Source of the DNA: Gilvimarinus xylanilyticus
GTDB lineage: Bacteria; Pseudomonadota; Gammaproteobacteria; Pseudomonadales; Cellvibrionaceae
Direction of reading: 5' to 3'
Assembly (NCBI RefSeq): GCF_024195295.1
Contig: NZ_JAMFTH010000001.1
Coordinates: 1,488,001 to 1,552,000 of the forward strand
DNA length: 64,000 nt
The notes below the pieces were generated by a model. The model made no database searches and was not told the origin of the DNA. It saw only the letters and a program-made list of their open reading frames with translations. Below, piece after piece: positions 63,051 to 64,000 of this stretch (its first letter is position 1; the number at the start of each line of letters is the position of its first letter). The position numbers were made by a program, and so were the translations under genes.

Positions 63051-64000
63051 GCGTGTTTCAAAACATGGCTCTTGCTTGAATTGGACACCCGATGCCTCCC
63101 TTTTGCATAGCTCCTGAAATGTTGCCACCAACACCGACACGGCTAATAGCTGACAACTGTATCCATCTTCGTCGAACTTTCCTTCATTACCCAGCCAATT
63201 TGACGAGTATGACGGACTGATATCGACATCACCGTGAAGCAGACGTGATCGGAAATCATACATCCAGGAGAATTTCTTCTTATGCTCAACTCTAGGCCCA
63301 AGCAGTGATTCGCTCTTTTTCAGAATCTGAGCTTTTGCAGAAATATTCCCTTCGCCGTATATCGCCTCAAGCGCCGTAAGAGCCCACACCAAACCTAAAG
63401 TATTTTCACCGCGAGCAACGTCATTTAAGAGATGAGTGAAGCAACAAAGCGCTCTGCGTAGCCGTCTTGCACCGTCGCTCTTTGACGCTGAAACGCACGA
63501 TATCCAGTTCCAAACAGTCGTTAATTCAAGCTCATTGACTAGCGGCCACCCAAGTTCCTGGGCTAATGCCAACGCATCACCAACAGACGTGACCATGCCC
63601 CGTCCTTCGCTCGGTGGTAGTTCATTAACCAGCGCGACGGTTTTGGAGATATGCAGCGAACCGGGCTTGGATATATTCAATGCAACCACCAAATCGCGAA
63701 CGAATGATTCGATATGATTTCGCGCTTCGTATTGGGCGCATGACTCTTTCATCTCAAGCGTTACTGGAGGGGCATCAGGATCTGATGAAGTTAGCTGGAC
63801 CTCGCTAAGATCAATTTCAAATTCTGCGGCGAATTCGACCACTCTGTAAGGAATTGGCAGCTTTTCTCGCCAAACAGACTCTAACCGCGGGAAAGAACCA
63901 ATTTCCGGTCCAGTTTTGGCATGGAAGCTCCTTACAGCGCCGTAATAATCCTGAGGGATAAGAGAAGCTGAGTGCGTGGCTATTTCCTTACAAGCAGCAA
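63045..64000 (-). CDS. HEPN-domain protein, cut by the window edge
   Basis: The frame is open to the end of the window, so the 5' end is missing; at least 318 residues are visible. The C-terminal half has an Apea-like HEPN pattern: TLGLVWALTALEAIYGEGNISAKAQILKK, then RSRLLHG giving the RxxxxH motif of HEPN ribonucleases. A GTG at 63842 would be an internal start, but the conserved frame continues upstream. HEPN proteins are often toxins or defence effectors. The stop codon in an attC-like site suggests it is an integron cassette or a former one. Confidence 0.7.
   Translation of the reverse strand, partial: AACKEIATHSASLIPQDYYGAVRSFHAKTGPEIGSFPRLESVWREKLPIPYRVVEFAAEFEIDLSEVQLTSSDPDAPPVTLEMKESCAQYEARNHIESFVRDLVVALNISKPGSLHISKTVALVNELPPSEGRGMVTSVGDALALAQELGWPLVNELELTTVWNWISCVSASKSDGARRLRRALCCFTHLLNDVARGENTLGLVWALTALEAIYGEGNISAKAQILKKSESLLGPRVEHKKKFSWMYDFRSRLLHGDVDISPSYSSNWLGNEGKFDEDGYSCQLLAVSVLVATFQELCKREASGVQFKQEPCFETRA

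Noticed and set aside
1-64000. CRISPR arrays, tRNA and rRNA genes
   Set aside because: No regularly spaced repeats and no cloverleaf or rRNA-like sequence were recognised by eye; a covariance-model scan was not possible.

Overview
The window looks like a chromosomal segment of a marine or plant-polymer-degrading gammaproteobacterium, most likely of the Cellvibrionaceae (Cellvibrio/Saccharophagus/Teredinibacter type). The grounds are the housekeeping order (pncC-recA-recX; mutS-fdxA; ftsB-ispD-ispF-truD-pcm-popT-nlpD-rpoS) and two secreted cellulose/chitin-active enzymes carrying CBM2 and CBM10 modules, one with polyserine linkers. This is inference from gene content; no 16S or tRNA gene is present.

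Layout. 1-10.5 kb: bacterioferritin, a lipoprotein and a eukaryotic-type Ser/Thr kinase, gcvP, a small outer-membrane-type protein, a rhombosortase, then recX-recA (with a LexA box) and pncC. 10.6-19.3 kb: a molybdopterin oxidoreductase, a DUF1080/cytochrome-c dehydrogenase pair and a galETK operon, all on the minus strand. 19.6-44.8 kb: a roughly 25 kb integrative mobilizable element (IME) inserted into the 5' end of mutS. 44.8-54.7 kb: mutS, fdxA, the long ftsB-to-rpoS operon and a DUF3859 gene. 54.7-59.8 kb: a GH9 cellulase and an AA10 LPMO. 60.3-62.9 kb: an RsuA-type pseudouridine synthase, two small DUF genes and a lipoprotein alpha/beta hydrolase. The right edge holds a HEPN-domain gene, cut by the window end, whose stop codon lies inside an integron attC-like site.

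The IME is the main accessory feature. Left to right it carries an AbiEi/AbiEii toxin-antitoxin pair, the antirestriction gene ardA with strong hairpins upstream, a three-gene XRE/ImmA metallopeptidase cassette, a Hachiman pair (HamA DUF1837 nuclease and HamB helicase), a type I restriction-modification operon with two different hsdM genes, a MobF relaxase, a ribbon-helix-helix accessory protein, an oriT-like cluster of inverted repeats, a small DNA-binding-like protein, a VirD4/TraD coupling protein, an AlpA-type regulator, an unknown protein with a Cys/His cluster, and a tyrosine integrase. No mating-pair (T4SS) genes are present, so transfer would need a helper. Integration leaves a 20-codon mutS relic on the left and gives the full-length mutS a new N-terminus and new upstream DNA on the right, so the state of the element may affect mismatch repair.

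Protein functions are assigned from recognisable motifs and gene order by eye; no database search was run.
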